Positions 6,714 to 15,988 of a stretch of DNA of 21,766 nucleotides are shown here, piece after piece (position 1 is the stretch's first letter; each line of letters starts with the position of its first letter). Both the position numbers and the translations under genes were made by a program. Origin of the DNA: Candidatus Omnitrophota bacterium. GTDB lineage: Bacteria; Omnitrophota; Gorgyraeia; Gygaellales; JAHJCI01. Under the pieces are notes generated by a model that was not told where the DNA came from, ran no database searches, and was given only the letters and a program-made list of their open reading frames with translations. The DNA lies in assembly GCA_016783355.1 (NCBI GenBank), contig JADHWR010000013.1, positions 1 through 21,766 on the forward strand, given 5' to 3'.

Positions 6714-8234
6714 CTATATTATAAATAAGTCTCTTGAGAGAAAATTTCCATCAACGGTGAGATTAATCTTTAATTTTCTTAAGCCTGCCTCATCGCCAGG
6801 TGTAGGAATATGCGTAAGGTGCGCCTCGCAGCCAGCAAGTTCATTCAACCTTTCCATTGCCAGTTCTGCTGTAGGATTGGTTGCTGCACTTATACTCAAG
6901 GCAATCAATGTCTCCTCTAAATCCAGACTCTCTGACTTTAGTCCTAAGATATTCTTTTTTAAATTACGAATATAGTCGATTATCTTTGGAGAGAGAATGT
7001 GAATCTTATCCGGTATCTCAGCTAACTCCTTTATTGCATTGAGAACAAGAGCAGAAGAAGGATGCATCAGAGAAGAACTCTTTCCTGTAATAATCTTACT
7101 GTCATTTAATTCAATCGCCGCCCCGCAGGCAATCCCATTTTCATGTTTTCCCTTTTTCTGTGCCTGCTCTGCTGCTCGTCTTGCTGGCAAGACAACAGAC
7201 CTCTCCTCAGGTTTTAAATTCGACTCATCCAAAAGCATCAAAATCTTCTCTACTGTCTCTTTTCTCTCCACGCCAATGATATTCTCATAATTATACCTAA
7301 AATATCTTCTGATTAACTCATGCCTTGCTGCCTCTTTTGCTACTGCCTGATCAATAATGGCAAAGCCGACACGATTTACGCTCATATCTGTTGGTGACTG
7401 ATAAGGTAACTCAGAACCTGAGATCTTCTCCAGTATCTTTTTAAACACAGGAAATATCTCTACATCACGATTATAATTAACAGCACTTTGATTGTAAGCA
7501 CTTAAATGAAAAGGGTCAATGAGGTTGAAATCACTGATATCAGCAGTTGCTGCCTCATAGGCTAAATTTAAAGGATGCTTTACGCCTAAGTTCCAAATCG
7601 GAAATGTCTCAAACTTGGCGTATCCTGATTTTATTCCCTTTTTATAATCATGATAGAGCTGAGAAAGACAGGTGGCTAATTTCCCGCTTCCCGGCCCAGG
7701 GCCAGTAACAACAACCAGGGGATTTTTTGTTTCGATATAAGTGTTTCTTCCGTAACCATCCTCGCTAACAATCAAATCGACATCTGTCGGATATCCTGCT
7801 GTTGCCTGGTGAAGATAAACCTTGATACCCCTCTTTTCTAATTTATTCTTAAACTTAATTGCCTGAATCTGATGAGCAAAACGGGTAATCACAACAGCCC
7901 TAATATCTAATTCATTAGCCCTTAAATCATCAATGAGCTTCAATGCATCGACATCATAAGTGATGCCAAAGTCCCCCCTGATTCTTCCCTTTTCAATATC
8001 ACCCGCATATATACAAAGCAGAATATCAAGTTTATTCTTAAGCTGCTTAAGTAATTTTATCTTAACATTCGGGTCATAACCAGGCAAGACCCTCGCCGCA
8101 TGATAATCATACAAAAGCTTACCGCCAAACTCAAGATAGAGCTTTCCCGAGAATCGAGCAACCCTTTCTAAAATTGCTTCACTTTGCTCCTTAAGATATT
8201 TCTCGTTATCAAAAGCAACCTTTTTAATCATCAT
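6714..8234 (-). CDS. DUF1846 family protein, unknown function
   Basis: 506 residues, the usual length for DUF1846. Recognised from the N-terminal region with YLEFGGKLLYDYHAARVLPG, from IRGDFGITYDVDALKLID, and from a glycine-rich nucleotide-binding-like loop VVTGPGPGSGKLATC (175-189), which resembles a P-loop with Lys185. The biochemical activity is not established as far as I know. The ATG follows the purL stop directly (TAG ATG ATG, no spacer), so translation is probably coupled to PurL. The next gene is purF. This placement suggests a job in purine or nitrogen metabolism, perhaps binding a nucleotide, but that is inference. Met1 and Met2 are both possible starts. Confidence 0.85.
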   Translation of the reverse strand: MMIKKVAFDNEKYLKEQSEAILERVARFSGKLYLEFGGKLLYDYHAARVLPGYDPNVKIKLLKQLKNKLDILLCIYAGDIEKGRIRGDFGITYDVDALKLIDDLRANELDIRAVVITRFAHQIQAIKFKNKLEKRGIKVYLHQATAGYPTDVDLIVSEDGYGRNTYIETKNPLVVVTGPGPGSGKLATCLSQLYHDYKKGIKSGYAKFETFPIWNLGVKHPLNLAYEAATADISDFNLIDPFHLSAYNQSAVNYNRDVEIFPVFKKILEKISGSELPYQSPTDMSVNRVGFAIIDQAVAKEAARHELIRRYFRYNYENIIGVERKETVEKILMLLDESNLKPEERSVVLPARRAAEQAQKKGKHENGIACGAAIELNDSKIITGKSSSLMHPSSALVLNAIKELAEIPDKIHILSPKIIDYIRNLKKNILGLKSESLDLEETLIALSISAATNPTAELAMERLNELAGCEAHLTHIPTPGDEAGLRKLKINLTVDGNFLSRDLFII

Positions 8235-10442
8235 CTAAAGCTTTTTAAATGCTGTGCGAAAAGCAGAAGAAAGTTCAATCAATGGAAGATTAATGTAGCC
8301 TTTAATCTTAAAGTTTTCATTTGTAACCCGACCAATTACTAAAAGAGGAACCTTATCTCTATCAACAATTGCCTTAATCTGTGGGAGATTACTCTCTTTC
8401 ACTGAGATAATTATGCGTGATTGTGTTTCGCCAAAAAGAAGCGCATCCGGTCTGATCTTGAAAGCTAAATTATCAACCTCGCAACCAAGCATCCTTTCCT
8501 TATTCAAAATACAGCATTCTGCCAAAGAAACAGCCAGCCCCCCCTCTGAACAATCATGGGCAGACTCAACCAGGCCTTCTTTAATCATTTCTAACACTGC
8601 ATCCTGAAGAGATTTCTCGTTGCTTAAATCTAATTGGGGCACATTGCCCTGCTTTAGAGAATAAATAAGTTTAAGATAAAGACTACCCCCTAATTCTTCC
8701 TTATTCTCGCCAAGTAATATAATTATATCACCAACAGCCTTAAAATCCGCTGTGGTTATCCTCTTCCTATCCTCAATTATCCCGACCATTCCGACGATTG
8801 GCGTGGGGTCTATTGCCCCACGAGGATTCTCATTATTAAAGCTTACATTGCCGCTGACCACAGGAACTCCCAATACCTTAGATGCCTCTGACATCCCCAG
8901 CACAACCTGCTTAAACTGCCAGAAAACCTCTGGATTAGATGGGTTGCCAAAGTTTAAGCCATCAGTGATGGCAATTGGCTTTGCGCCAACACAAACCAGA
9001 TTCCGCGCTGCCTCAGCAACTGCAATCATCCCTCCTCTAAAGGGATCGAGATAACAGTATCCTCCATTGCCATCTACGCAAACAGCAACTGCCTTTTTGC
9101 CTGCCTTAGGACAATAAACACCGGCATCACAACCTGGTAAGAGACAAATATCCTCATTGAGTTTAGAATCTCCTCTCTGATAAACCCATTCCTTACTGGC
9201 AATTGTCGGCAAGCTTAACAAGCTTAACAAAATGCGATTATAATCTTGCGACTCTTTTAGGCTCTCTAAATCGAGCTGGCTTAGCTGATCTAAATAATCA
9301 GGTTTTTTTTCTTCTCGATGATATATTGGCGCCTCAACCAAAAACTTTGCAGGAATCTGTGCAATAACCCTTTCTTTATCCTTAACCCTAACAATCCCAT
9401 CATCAGTAATCCGGCCAATAATACTAAAAGGAACAGACCATTGAGAAAGAACCTCTTTTATCTGCGCCAGATTCTTCTCCTCGACAATAGCCAGCATCCT
9501 CTCCTGGGACTCAGAAAGCATAATCTCATATGGACTCATCCCCTCTTCCTTCCTCGGAACCTGAGAAATATCTATCTCCATTCCCCGGCTAGACTTATAG
9601 GATATCTCGCAGGTAGAACAAGTAAGTCCTGCTGCACCCATATCCTGCATACCAACAACAAGCCTTTTCTTGATTAACTCCAATGTTGCTTCTCTTAAAA
9701 GCCTGCCCATATGAGGATCTCCGATTGCCACAGCAGAGGACTTTTTCTGCGCTTCCTCATCCATACCTTTTGAGGCCAAGGCTGCACCTTCTACACCATC
9801 CCTTCCTGTAGCTCCGCCAAAGATAATCACAAGATTTCCCACACCACCTGCACGCGCCCTCACGATATCATCTTTCTTGCCAATCCCGACGGCCATCGCA
9901 TTAACCAAAGGATTGCCGGAATATGACTGATCAAAATAGATTTCTCCACCAAGCACAGGCACACCGACTTTATTTGCATAATCAGAAAATCCCCTGATTA
10001 CCTCTTTTAAAAGAAAGGCAACATTTTTATCCTTAATTGAGCCGAAGCGCAAAGAATCTAAAAGACAAATTGGCCTTGCTCCCATTGTAAATATATCGCG
10101 CAGGCACCCTCCTCCGCCAGTGGCAGAGGCATGGTAAGGCTCGATTGCCGATGGGTGATTATGTGATTCTATCTTAAAAACAACTACTTCACCGTCGCCA
10201 ATATCAACCACTCCTGCATTTTCTCCTGGGCCTTGCAAGACCTGTTTGCCTTCTGTCGGAAAAAGCCTTAAAACAGGCTTTGAATTCTTGTAAGAGCAAT
10301 GCTCTGACCACATTGCTGAAAACATCCCCAACTCTGTATAATTAGGCCTCCTGCCCAAAAGCTCCTCAATCTTCTTAAATTCCTCCTTGGTTAATCCTAA
10401 ATCCTCAGCAAGTTGCTCAGTAACGATGATATCCTCTGACAT
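8235..10442 (-). CDS. purL: Phosphoribosylformylglycinamidine synthase, synthetase subunit (small PurL)
   Basis: 735 residues, the small PurL type that works with separate PurS and PurQ. It converts FGAR, ATP and ammonia to FGAM. Visible motifs are MWSEHCSYKNSK (44-55), PGENAGVVDIGDG (72-84), KIESHNHPSAIEPY (90-103) and TGGGGCLRDIFTMGARP (108-124). The second half repeats the AIRS-like fold with GCDAGVY, DGNGGYCYLDPFRG and DGLNFGNPSNPEVF. There is no C-terminal glutaminase domain, and neither PurQ nor PurS is in the window, so the ammonia source must be encoded elsewhere. The start is supported by AAGGA shortly upstream. The hisF stop lies 21 bases before it and DUF1846 abuts downstream. A 9-bp tandem duplication (9211-9228) encodes a repeated LSL. 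Confidence 0.96.
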   Translation of the reverse strand: MSEDIIVTEQLAEDLGLTKEEFKKIEELLGRRPNYTELGMFSAMWSEHCSYKNSKPVLRLFPTEGKQVLQGPGENAGVVDIGDGEVVVFKIESHNHPSAIEPYHASATGGGGCLRDIFTMGARPICLLDSLRFGSIKDKNVAFLLKEVIRGFSDYANKVGVPVLGGEIYFDQSYSGNPLVNAMAVGIGKKDDIVRARAGGVGNLVIIFGGATGRDGVEGAALASKGMDEEAQKKSSAVAIGDPHMGRLLREATLELIKKRLVVGMQDMGAAGLTCSTCEISYKSSRGMEIDISQVPRKEEGMSPYEIMLSESQERMLAIVEEKNLAQIKEVLSQWSVPFSIIGRITDDGIVRVKDKERVIAQIPAKFLVEAPIYHREEKKPDYLDQLSQLDLESLKESQDYNRILLSLLSLPTIASKEWVYQRGDSKLNEDICLLPGCDAGVYCPKAGKKAVAVCVDGNGGYCYLDPFRGGMIAVAEAARNLVCVGAKPIAITDGLNFGNPSNPEVFWQFKQVVLGMSEASKVLGVPVVSGNVSFNNENPRGAIDPTPIVGMVGIIEDRKRITTADFKAVGDIIILLGENKEELGGSLYLKLIYSLKQGNVPQLDLSNEKSLQDAVLEMIKEGLVESAHDCSEGGLAVSLAECCILNKERMLGCEVDNLAFKIRPDALLFGETQSRIIISVKESNLPQIKAIVDRDKVPLLVIGRVTNENFKIKGYINLPLIELSSAFRTAFKKL

Positions 10443-10463
10443 CCTTTGTCCTTTTCCTTTTGT

Positions 10464-11219
10464 TTATAAAACCTTCTTCTCTCTTAAATATTGCCTTAAC
10501 TGCTTAACAGAAATCTTACCAAAATGAAACACAGAGGCAGCCAAAACATTTGTTGCCTTAGCCTCAATAATTACCTGGTAAAAGTGCTCTAATTTACCTG
10601 CACCGCCTGAAGCAGTAACAGGGATCTTTACTGCCTCTGCCACTGCCTTTGTCATCTCAATATCAAAACCATCCTCTGTTCCATCAGCATCCTTAGAGGT
10701 AAGTAAAATCTCAGCTGCGCCTAAGGCCTCAACCTTCTTTGCCCAATCAACTACATCCAATCCTGTAGAAACCTCACCAGAGTTTAGGAGAACCTCTAAC
10801 CTGGGAAGATTAGCTTCTCCCGGATTCTTTCTGGCGTCAATAGCAATAACTACTCTTTCCTTGCCAAAATTACTTACTGCCTCTTTGATCAAGGAAGGAT
10901 TCCTTACTGCTGCTGTATTGATAGAAACCTTATTCACGCCAATCTTAAACAATGCCTCGATATCCTTTAAATCCCCAATCCCTCCGCCCACGCAAAAAGG
11001 AATTGTTACCTTCTCTACTACGCTCTTCACCCAATCAAGCCTTGTCTTTCTCTCTTCAATAGTTGCCGCAATATCAAGAAACACCAATTCATCCGCACCT
11101 TCTTTGCAATATGCCACTGCTGCCTCAACTGGATCAGCAGCATCACGAAGATTAACAAACCTGATGCCTTTAACCACGCGTCTGTTCTTTACATCTAAAC
11201 AAGGGATTATCTTGACCAT
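10464..11219 (-). CDS. hisF: Imidazole glycerol phosphate synthase cyclase subunit
   Basis: 251 residues, a (beta-alpha)8 barrel. Catalytic aspartates are D9 in IIPCLDVK and D128 in VIAIDARK. The phosphate-binding loops CVGGGI, SINTAAV, TASGGAG and AASVFHFG are intact. HisF uses PRFAR and ammonia to make imidazole glycerol phosphate and AICAR, the latter a purine intermediate, which fits its position before purL. Its glutaminase partner HisH is absent from the window. The N-terminus is two residues shorter than usual. The residue matching the channel-gate Arg5 of Thermotoga HisF is Lys3; the other gate positions (E44, K97 and the Glu of AAEILL) look kept. The ATG directly follows the TAA of the GMP synthase gene. 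Confidence 0.95.
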   Translation of the reverse strand: MVKIIPCLDVKNRRVVKGIRFVNLRDAADPVEAAVAYCKEGADELVFLDIAATIEERKTRLDWVKSVVEKVTIPFCVGGGIGDLKDIEALFKIGVNKVSINTAAVRNPSLIKEAVSNFGKERVVIAIDARKNPGEANLPRLEVLLNSGEVSTGLDVVDWAKKVEALGAAEILLTSKDADGTEDGFDIEMTKAVAEAVKIPVTASGGAGKLEHFYQVIIEAKATNVLAASVFHFGKISVKQLRQYLREKKVL

Positions 11220-12167
11220 TTAAATATACTCAATTGTACTTGGAGGCTTGGGGCTTATATCGTAGAGAATCTTGACCACGGAGGGGATTCTTTTTGTAAT
11301 CTCTCCTTGTATCTTCTCTAAAACCGGATAAGGAATCGACATTGGCTTTGCTGTGAGGGCATCTTTTGACTGAACACATCTAATAACAATGATATCACCC
11401 AACAATCTCTTCTTTCTCTTTATCCCTGTTGCCTGATCAGATAATAAAACAGCAAATGCCTGAAATGGGAGGAATCTCTTAAGATACTTTTCCACAATCT
11501 GTGTTGCACATCTGACAATCTCAACTCTCTCTGTCGTAACCTCGCCGATAACGCGACAACTCAAACCTGGACCAGGAAAGGGCATACCTTGATAAATACT
11601 CTTCGGTAAACCCAATGCCTTCGCCAATCTCCTCACCTGGGGCTTGAAGAGTGTTTTTAATGGCTCAACAATCCTTAATCCATATCTAAGCGGGTTAATC
11701 CCGATCTGCTCTAAAACATTATGCTGGGTTTTTATCCCTCTTTTTGTCTCTATAATATCAGCAGCAATTGTTCCCTGAATAAGAAATCTTGCCTTATATT
11801 TTTTAATCGATTGGCCAAGGACCTCGTAAAAAGCATCCCTGAATGCTTTCCGTTTTTCTTCCGGATCAGTTAAGCCCGCCAGGGCAGCAAAGAATTCCCT
11901 TTGTTTATTTAAGATAATTAAATCTATCCCGTGTTTTTTAAGTAAATCCTTTATCTTCCTGCCTTCATCCTTACGCATTAGGCCATCATCAATAAAGATG
12001 ATCTTAAGGTTTTTACCTAAAAGCCTTGCTGCCAACACAGCACAGGTAGTTGAATCTACCCCGCCCGAGGTAGCAACAATAGTCCCCTCTTTATCTATTT
12101 CTTTTTTTAGCTGTCTACTTTTCTCTTTAAGAAACTTCTTTGCGTCAAAATCCATAAGCCTCCTCAT
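11220..12167 (-). CDS. guaA: GMP synthase ATP-pyrophosphatase subunit (no glutaminase domain)
   Basis: 315 residues, the length of the standalone synthetase subunit known from archaea and some bacteria. Bacterial single-chain GuaA is about 510-530 residues with an N-terminal glutaminase. The PP-loop SGGVDST (34-40) opens the ATP-pyrophosphatase domain. QGTIAADIIE, IKTQHNV, MPFPGPGLSCRV and the C-terminal KPPSTIEYI match the XMP-aminating domain. It converts XMP, ATP and ammonia to GMP. No separate glutaminase subunit is visible. Start: ATG at 12167 reads MRRLMDFD. The AGGAGG in codons 2-3 could serve the ATG at 12155 (MDFDAKKF), though its spacing of three bases is short. The gene follows glnA by 39 bases and abuts hisF. 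Confidence 0.93.
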   Translation of the reverse strand: MRRLMDFDAKKFLKEKSRQLKKEIDKEGTIVATSGGVDSTTCAVLAARLLGKNLKIIFIDDGLMRKDEGRKIKDLLKKHGIDLIILNKQREFFAALAGLTDPEEKRKAFRDAFYEVLGQSIKKYKARFLIQGTIAADIIETKRGIKTQHNVLEQIGINPLRYGLRIVEPLKTLFKPQVRRLAKALGLPKSIYQGMPFPGPGLSCRVIGEVTTERVEIVRCATQIVEKYLKRFLPFQAFAVLLSDQATGIKRKKRLLGDIIVIRCVQSKDALTAKPMSIPYPVLEKIQGEITKRIPSVVKILYDISPKPPSTIEYI

Positions 12168-12173
12168 TTCCTA

Positions 12174-12192
12174 TCCCACCGCGTAGGTGGGA
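12174..12192. repeat. Short palindromic repeat TCCCACC-N5-GGTGGGA
   Basis: 7-bp perfect stem with a 5-base loop in the 39-base gap between glnA and guaA. The same TCCCACC/GGTGGGA core with a longer stem occurs at 18231-18257. No T-run follows on the minus strand, so it is not a typical terminator. It may tune glnA-guaA read-through, or may simply be a dispersed palindrome. Confidence 0.6.
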
Positions 12193-12206
12193 CAGCGTTC
12201 AAAGCA

Positions 12207-13541
<1,335 letters not shown>

Positions 13542-13544
13542 AAT

Positions 13545-13684
13545 TTCTCCTCAATGAGTCCGCCAAAGTTCGTTGGCGGACGAATTGATCCCGCCGAATG
13601 CTCTAAAATTATCAGGGAGAATTTTAGAGCATCTTATGAGGCGGGATATATGCATTATTATAGTAATCTCGTATAATTTTCAGG
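13545..13684 (-). promoter_or_regulatory. Duplicated promoter/leader cassette upstream of glnA (copy 2)
   Basis: Nearly identical to 6564-6709. The elements are a TATAAT at 13662-13657, the stem ATCCCGCC/GGCGGGAT enclosing GCTCTAAAATT/AATTTTAGAGC, the hairpin GTCCGCCAA/TTGGCGGAC, then GAGGAG before glnA. The inner loop is six bases shorter than in the purF copy, while both flanking stems are identical. It does not resemble the known glnA or downstream-peptide glutamine RNA motifs as far as I can judge by eye. A shared leader on the genes that make and (nominally) consume glutamine suggests common control. Confidence 0.75.
13551..13655 (-). CDS. Possible 34-residue leader ORF upstream of glnA
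   Basis: The counterpart of 6570-6680. The frame is open across the hairpins, it ends in the same FRAFGGINSSANELWRTH, and the TGA again abuts the GGAG of the downstream gene. It lacks the Ala-Gly pair encoded in the purF copy. If transcribed from the upstream promoter at 13753-13781 the ATG would be in the mRNA. No Shine-Dalgarno of its own is visible. Coding status is doubtful. Confidence 0.25.
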   Translation of the reverse strand: MHISRLIRCSKILPDNFRAFGGINSSANELWRTH

Positions 13685-13781
13685 TATAACTACGAATTAT
13701 ACCTGATCAGACATCCTTACTTCTTTCTCATTATAGGATGTCTTTCAAGGGAATTATATCATCAATTTAAACCAGATTCAA
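13681..13781 (-). promoter_or_regulatory. glnA upstream promoter followed by two hairpins
   Basis: On the minus strand TTGAAT (13781-13776), a 17-base spacer and TATAAT (13758-13753) with an extended -10 TG form a near-consensus sigma-70 promoter. It overlaps the end of the CcdA-like gene. Downstream are two inverted repeats: GACATCC/GGATGTC (13742-13736 with 13716-13710, long loop) and CAGGTATAA/TTATACCTG (13705-13697 with 13689-13681, 7-base loop). The second is a good candidate for an operator or RNA hairpin just before the shared cassette. glnA therefore probably has two promoters. Confidence 0.6.
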
Positions 13782-14429
13782 CACATAATAGATGAGATGA
13801 AGGCCAAAAAGAATAAGAACCGCAGCACAAAGCAATGCAAAGCCCTTGCGTAATTTCGCTCGCTTAAATAGCCTCTCTGGAATGACACCCATTAAAGCCC
13901 CTAATGCTACCGGAGCAACTGCGCTACCGATGGCAAATAATGCCGCATAAAATATCCCTTTTAAAATAATGTTTTCTGCTACGCAAGCAATGTAGGTGAG
14001 GACTGCTAGATAAGGAAGGCAGGGGGCAAAGCCGACCAAAAAACCAAATAAAAACATACTCTTCGTCGCCTTATCTAATATACCCCTTCCAATATGTATT
14101 CTAAAGCCTTTGCCTAAAATGACAAAGACGCCCACGCCAATCATAAAAAGAGCCAAGATTAAATAGAGCCAACGAGACCTCTGGGGTGAAAAAAATTGAT
14201 TGATAAAACTAAAAGTTATTGTTGCCAATCCGCCCAAAATAGCAAGCGCCAGGAGTCTGCCCATTGAAAACAACAACCCAACCCTTAGGCCTTCCTGCCA
14301 ATTTTTCTTTGTCGCCCCAATAAAAGGAAAAAGCAATACCGCAGTATGGGCAAGGCAAGGGCCCCAGCCCATAATAAAACCAGCGATGAGCAGTCTTAAC
14401 CCGTTAGACAAAAAATCTGTCTGATTCAT
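13767..14429 (-). CDS. CcdA/DsbD-like six-helix membrane protein
   Basis: 220 residues, mostly hydrophobic, with about six predicted membrane helices in two three-helix halves. Each half carries a Pro-Cys motif: GWGPCLAH (Cys25) and GFAPCLPY (Cys137). This duplicated PC pair is the hallmark of the CcdA/DsbD transmembrane domain, which moves reducing equivalents from cytosolic thioredoxin across the membrane. The wider superfamily also contains UreH/SafE-like transport proteins. No thioredoxin-like or cytochrome c gene is nearby. It lies 31 bases after the glutamate dehydrogenase gene and just before the glnA promoter, so it may be cotranscribed with gdh. A link to nitrogen metabolism is unproven. 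Confidence 0.75.
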   Translation of the reverse strand: MNQTDFLSNGLRLLIAGFIMGWGPCLAHTAVLLFPFIGATKKNWQEGLRVGLLFSMGRLLALAILGGLATITFSFINQFFSPQRSRWLYLILALFMIGVGVFVILGKGFRIHIGRGILDKATKSMFLFGFLVGFAPCLPYLAVLTYIACVAENIILKGIFYAALFAIGSAVAPVALGALMGVIPERLFKRAKLRKGFALLCAAVLILFGLHLIYYVLNLV

Positions 14430-14460
14430 TCCTTGACTCTGAGAGGACGTTTATGGTGAG

Positions 14461-15708
14461 CTAAACCCAACCACGAAGCTTTATTGCTTCAACAACACGC
14501 TCAACAGCAACAACGTAAGCAGCCTGTCGCATATTTATGTTGTATTTCTTGGAAGTGCTCAATACTGAGTGGTAGGCAGTAGTCATTTTCTTGTCTAAAC
14601 GCTCGTGGACTTCTTTCTCTTCCCAGTAATACATATAGAAGTTTTGCACCATCTCAAAATATGAAACTGTTACTCCGCCGGCATTGCATAAGAAATCAGG
14701 TATCACATGGATACCATTTTTATAAAGTATGGTGTCTGCTTCTGGTATTGTTGGGCCATTGGCTAACTCAGCAATAATCTTAGCCTTAATATTTGCTGCA
14801 TTTTTTTCTGTAATAACATTCTCCAAGGCTGCCGGCATGAGAATATCAACCTCAAGCTCCAGGAGTTCTTCATTGGAGATTAATTTGGTATTTGGGAATT
14901 TGATTACTGATTTTGTCTTAAGTTTATATTCACGAACTGCATCTGGGTTAAGGCCTTCCTTACTGTATATGCCGCCCCTGGAATCGCTAAGAGCCACGAC
15001 CCGAGAACCAAAAAAAGCCTCCACCAGTCTTGCGGCATAGTATCCTGCATTCCCATAGCCTTGTATGGCAACAGTGGCTTTCTTAAGGTCTATACCTAAA
15101 ACTTTTGCTGCTTCACGAATAGTATACATACCGCCTCTGGCAGTTGCGTCCTCTCGTCCAGCAGAACCACCAATGCTAAGCGGCTTTCCAGTAATAACGC
15201 CAAATTGATTCTTGCCCGTAATCTTTGAGTATTCATCCATCATCCAAGCCATAATTTGCGGATTTGTATAAACATCAGGAGCAGGGACATCTTTTGAGGG
15301 TCCAATGAATTGGCATACCTCTCGTATATACGCCCTGCTGAGGCGTTCCAATTCACCTTGAGACATCTCTTTAGGGTTACAAATAACTCCGCCTTTACCT
15401 CCGCCAAGAGGTAAATCAAGAAGAGCGCACTTCCATGTCATCCAGGCAGCAAGCGCCCGCACAGTATCAATTGTTTCTTCAGGATGGAAGCGAATTCCTC
15501 CCTTTGTCGGACCTTTTGCATCATTGTATTGAACCCTGAATCCCTGAAATACCTTAACAGAGCCATTGTCCATACGCACTGGTAATGATACATGAAGCTC
15601 ACGCATTGGAGTTCGAAGAAACGAATGCATGCCGGGATTTAGCCTTAGAATCTTTGCACACTTATCTAATTGCTGCTGCGCAACCTCAAATGGGTTAAGT
15701 TTTGCCAT
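14461..15708 (-). CDS. gdhA: Glutamate dehydrogenase
   Basis: 415 residues, typical of hexameric bacterial/archaeal glutamate dehydrogenases. The substrate domain has GPTKGGIRFHP (Lys69), MTWKCALLDLPLGGGKGGV (Lys93 and catalytic Lys105) and VPAPDVYTN (Asp145). The cofactor domain has the GYGNAGYYAA dinucleotide fold, and the C-terminal half has LMPAALENVI, ELANGPT and IPDFLCNAGGVTVSYFEM. It interconverts 2-oxoglutarate plus ammonia and glutamate; with GlnA it forms an ammonia-assimilation pair. The beta2 acidic residue region (LSDSRGG) does not settle NAD versus NADP use. The ATG has a strong Shine-Dalgarno GGAGG eight bases upstream. No clear -10/-35 was identified in the 113 bases between it and tRNA-Asp. 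Confidence 0.95.
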   Translation of the reverse strand: MAKLNPFEVAQQQLDKCAKILRLNPGMHSFLRTPMRELHVSLPVRMDNGSVKVFQGFRVQYNDAKGPTKGGIRFHPEETIDTVRALAAWMTWKCALLDLPLGGGKGGVICNPKEMSQGELERLSRAYIREVCQFIGPSKDVPAPDVYTNPQIMAWMMDEYSKITGKNQFGVITGKPLSIGGSAGREDATARGGMYTIREAAKVLGIDLKKATVAIQGYGNAGYYAARLVEAFFGSRVVALSDSRGGIYSKEGLNPDAVREYKLKTKSVIKFPNTKLISNEELLELEVDILMPAALENVITEKNAANIKAKIIAELANGPTIPEADTILYKNGIHVIPDFLCNAGGVTVSYFEMVQNFYMYYWEEKEVHERLDKKMTTAYHSVLSTSKKYNINMRQAAYVVAVERVVEAIKLRGWV

Positions 15709-15782
15709 CTCTTTTACCTCCGTTTTAACTTTTTTTTCCTCTTTGCCTAAAATAGTATTAGTTTCAATTGGCGGTCTGGTTG

Positions 15783-15819
15783 CTACGAAGCCGAGAACGA
15801 AAGTATCTCGGCGAAGTAG
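15783..15819. repeat. Long hairpin with symmetrical GAA/GAA internal loop
   Basis: CTAC-GAA-GCCGAGA (15783-15796) pairs with TCTCGGC-GAA-GTAG (15806-15819) across a 9-base loop. Only the central GAA/GAA is unpaired, and tandem purine mismatches of this kind can be structured in RNA. It lies just past the 3' end of tRNA-Asp and upstream of gdhA. It has no T-run on the minus strand. It could be a processing or termination signal for the tRNA transcript, or a dispersed palindrome. Confidence 0.5.
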
Positions 15820-15821
15820 AA

Positions 15822-15897
15822 CGGGGCCGACGAGATTTGAACTCGCGATCTCCTCCGTGACAGGGAGGCGTGATAAACCAGGCTACACTACGGCCCC
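15822..15897 (-). tRNA. tRNA-Asp (anticodon GTC)
   Basis: A full cloverleaf can be drawn: 7-bp acceptor GGGGCCG/CGGCCCC, D-arm with TGGTTTA, anticodon stem CCTCC/GGAGG with loop CTGTCAC, and T-arm GCGAG-TTCAAAT-CTCGT. The discriminator is G and no CCA is encoded. GUC is a queuosine target at G34, and queH lies just upstream in the same orientation. Confidence 0.95.
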
Positions 15898-15900
15898 TAT

Positions 15901-15977
15901 TGGTGGGCGGTGCAGGACTCGAACCTGCGACCTTCTGAATGTAAATCAGACGCGCTAACCAACTGCGCCAACCGCCC
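15901..15977 (-). tRNA. tRNA-Val (anticodon TAC)
   Basis: 77 bases including an encoded CCA. Acceptor GGGCGGT/ACCGCCC, D-loop AGTTGGTTA, anticodon stem TCTGA/TCAGA with loop TTTACAT, and T-arm GCAGG-TTCGAGT-CCTGC. Discriminator A. It is separated by three bases from tRNA-Asp, so the two are one transcription unit. Confidence 0.94.
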
Positions 15978-15988
15978 ATAAGAACAAT

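Noticed and set aside
9211..9228. Perfect 9-bp tandem duplication AAGCTTAAC in purL
   Set aside because: It stays in frame and only doubles an LSL tripeptide in a variable linker. It is noted in the purL entry but has no further significance.
12153..12167. Frameshift or truncation of guaA because the glutaminase domain is missing
   Set aside because: The upstream 39 bases hold a palindrome and the glnA stop, with no trace of glutaminase coding. The length fits a standalone subunit.
15764..15979. 71-codon minus-strand frame over the tRNA pair
   Set aside because: It is a translation through two tRNA genes and a hairpin (typical SSPAPPTN-like tRNA shadow), with no independent support.
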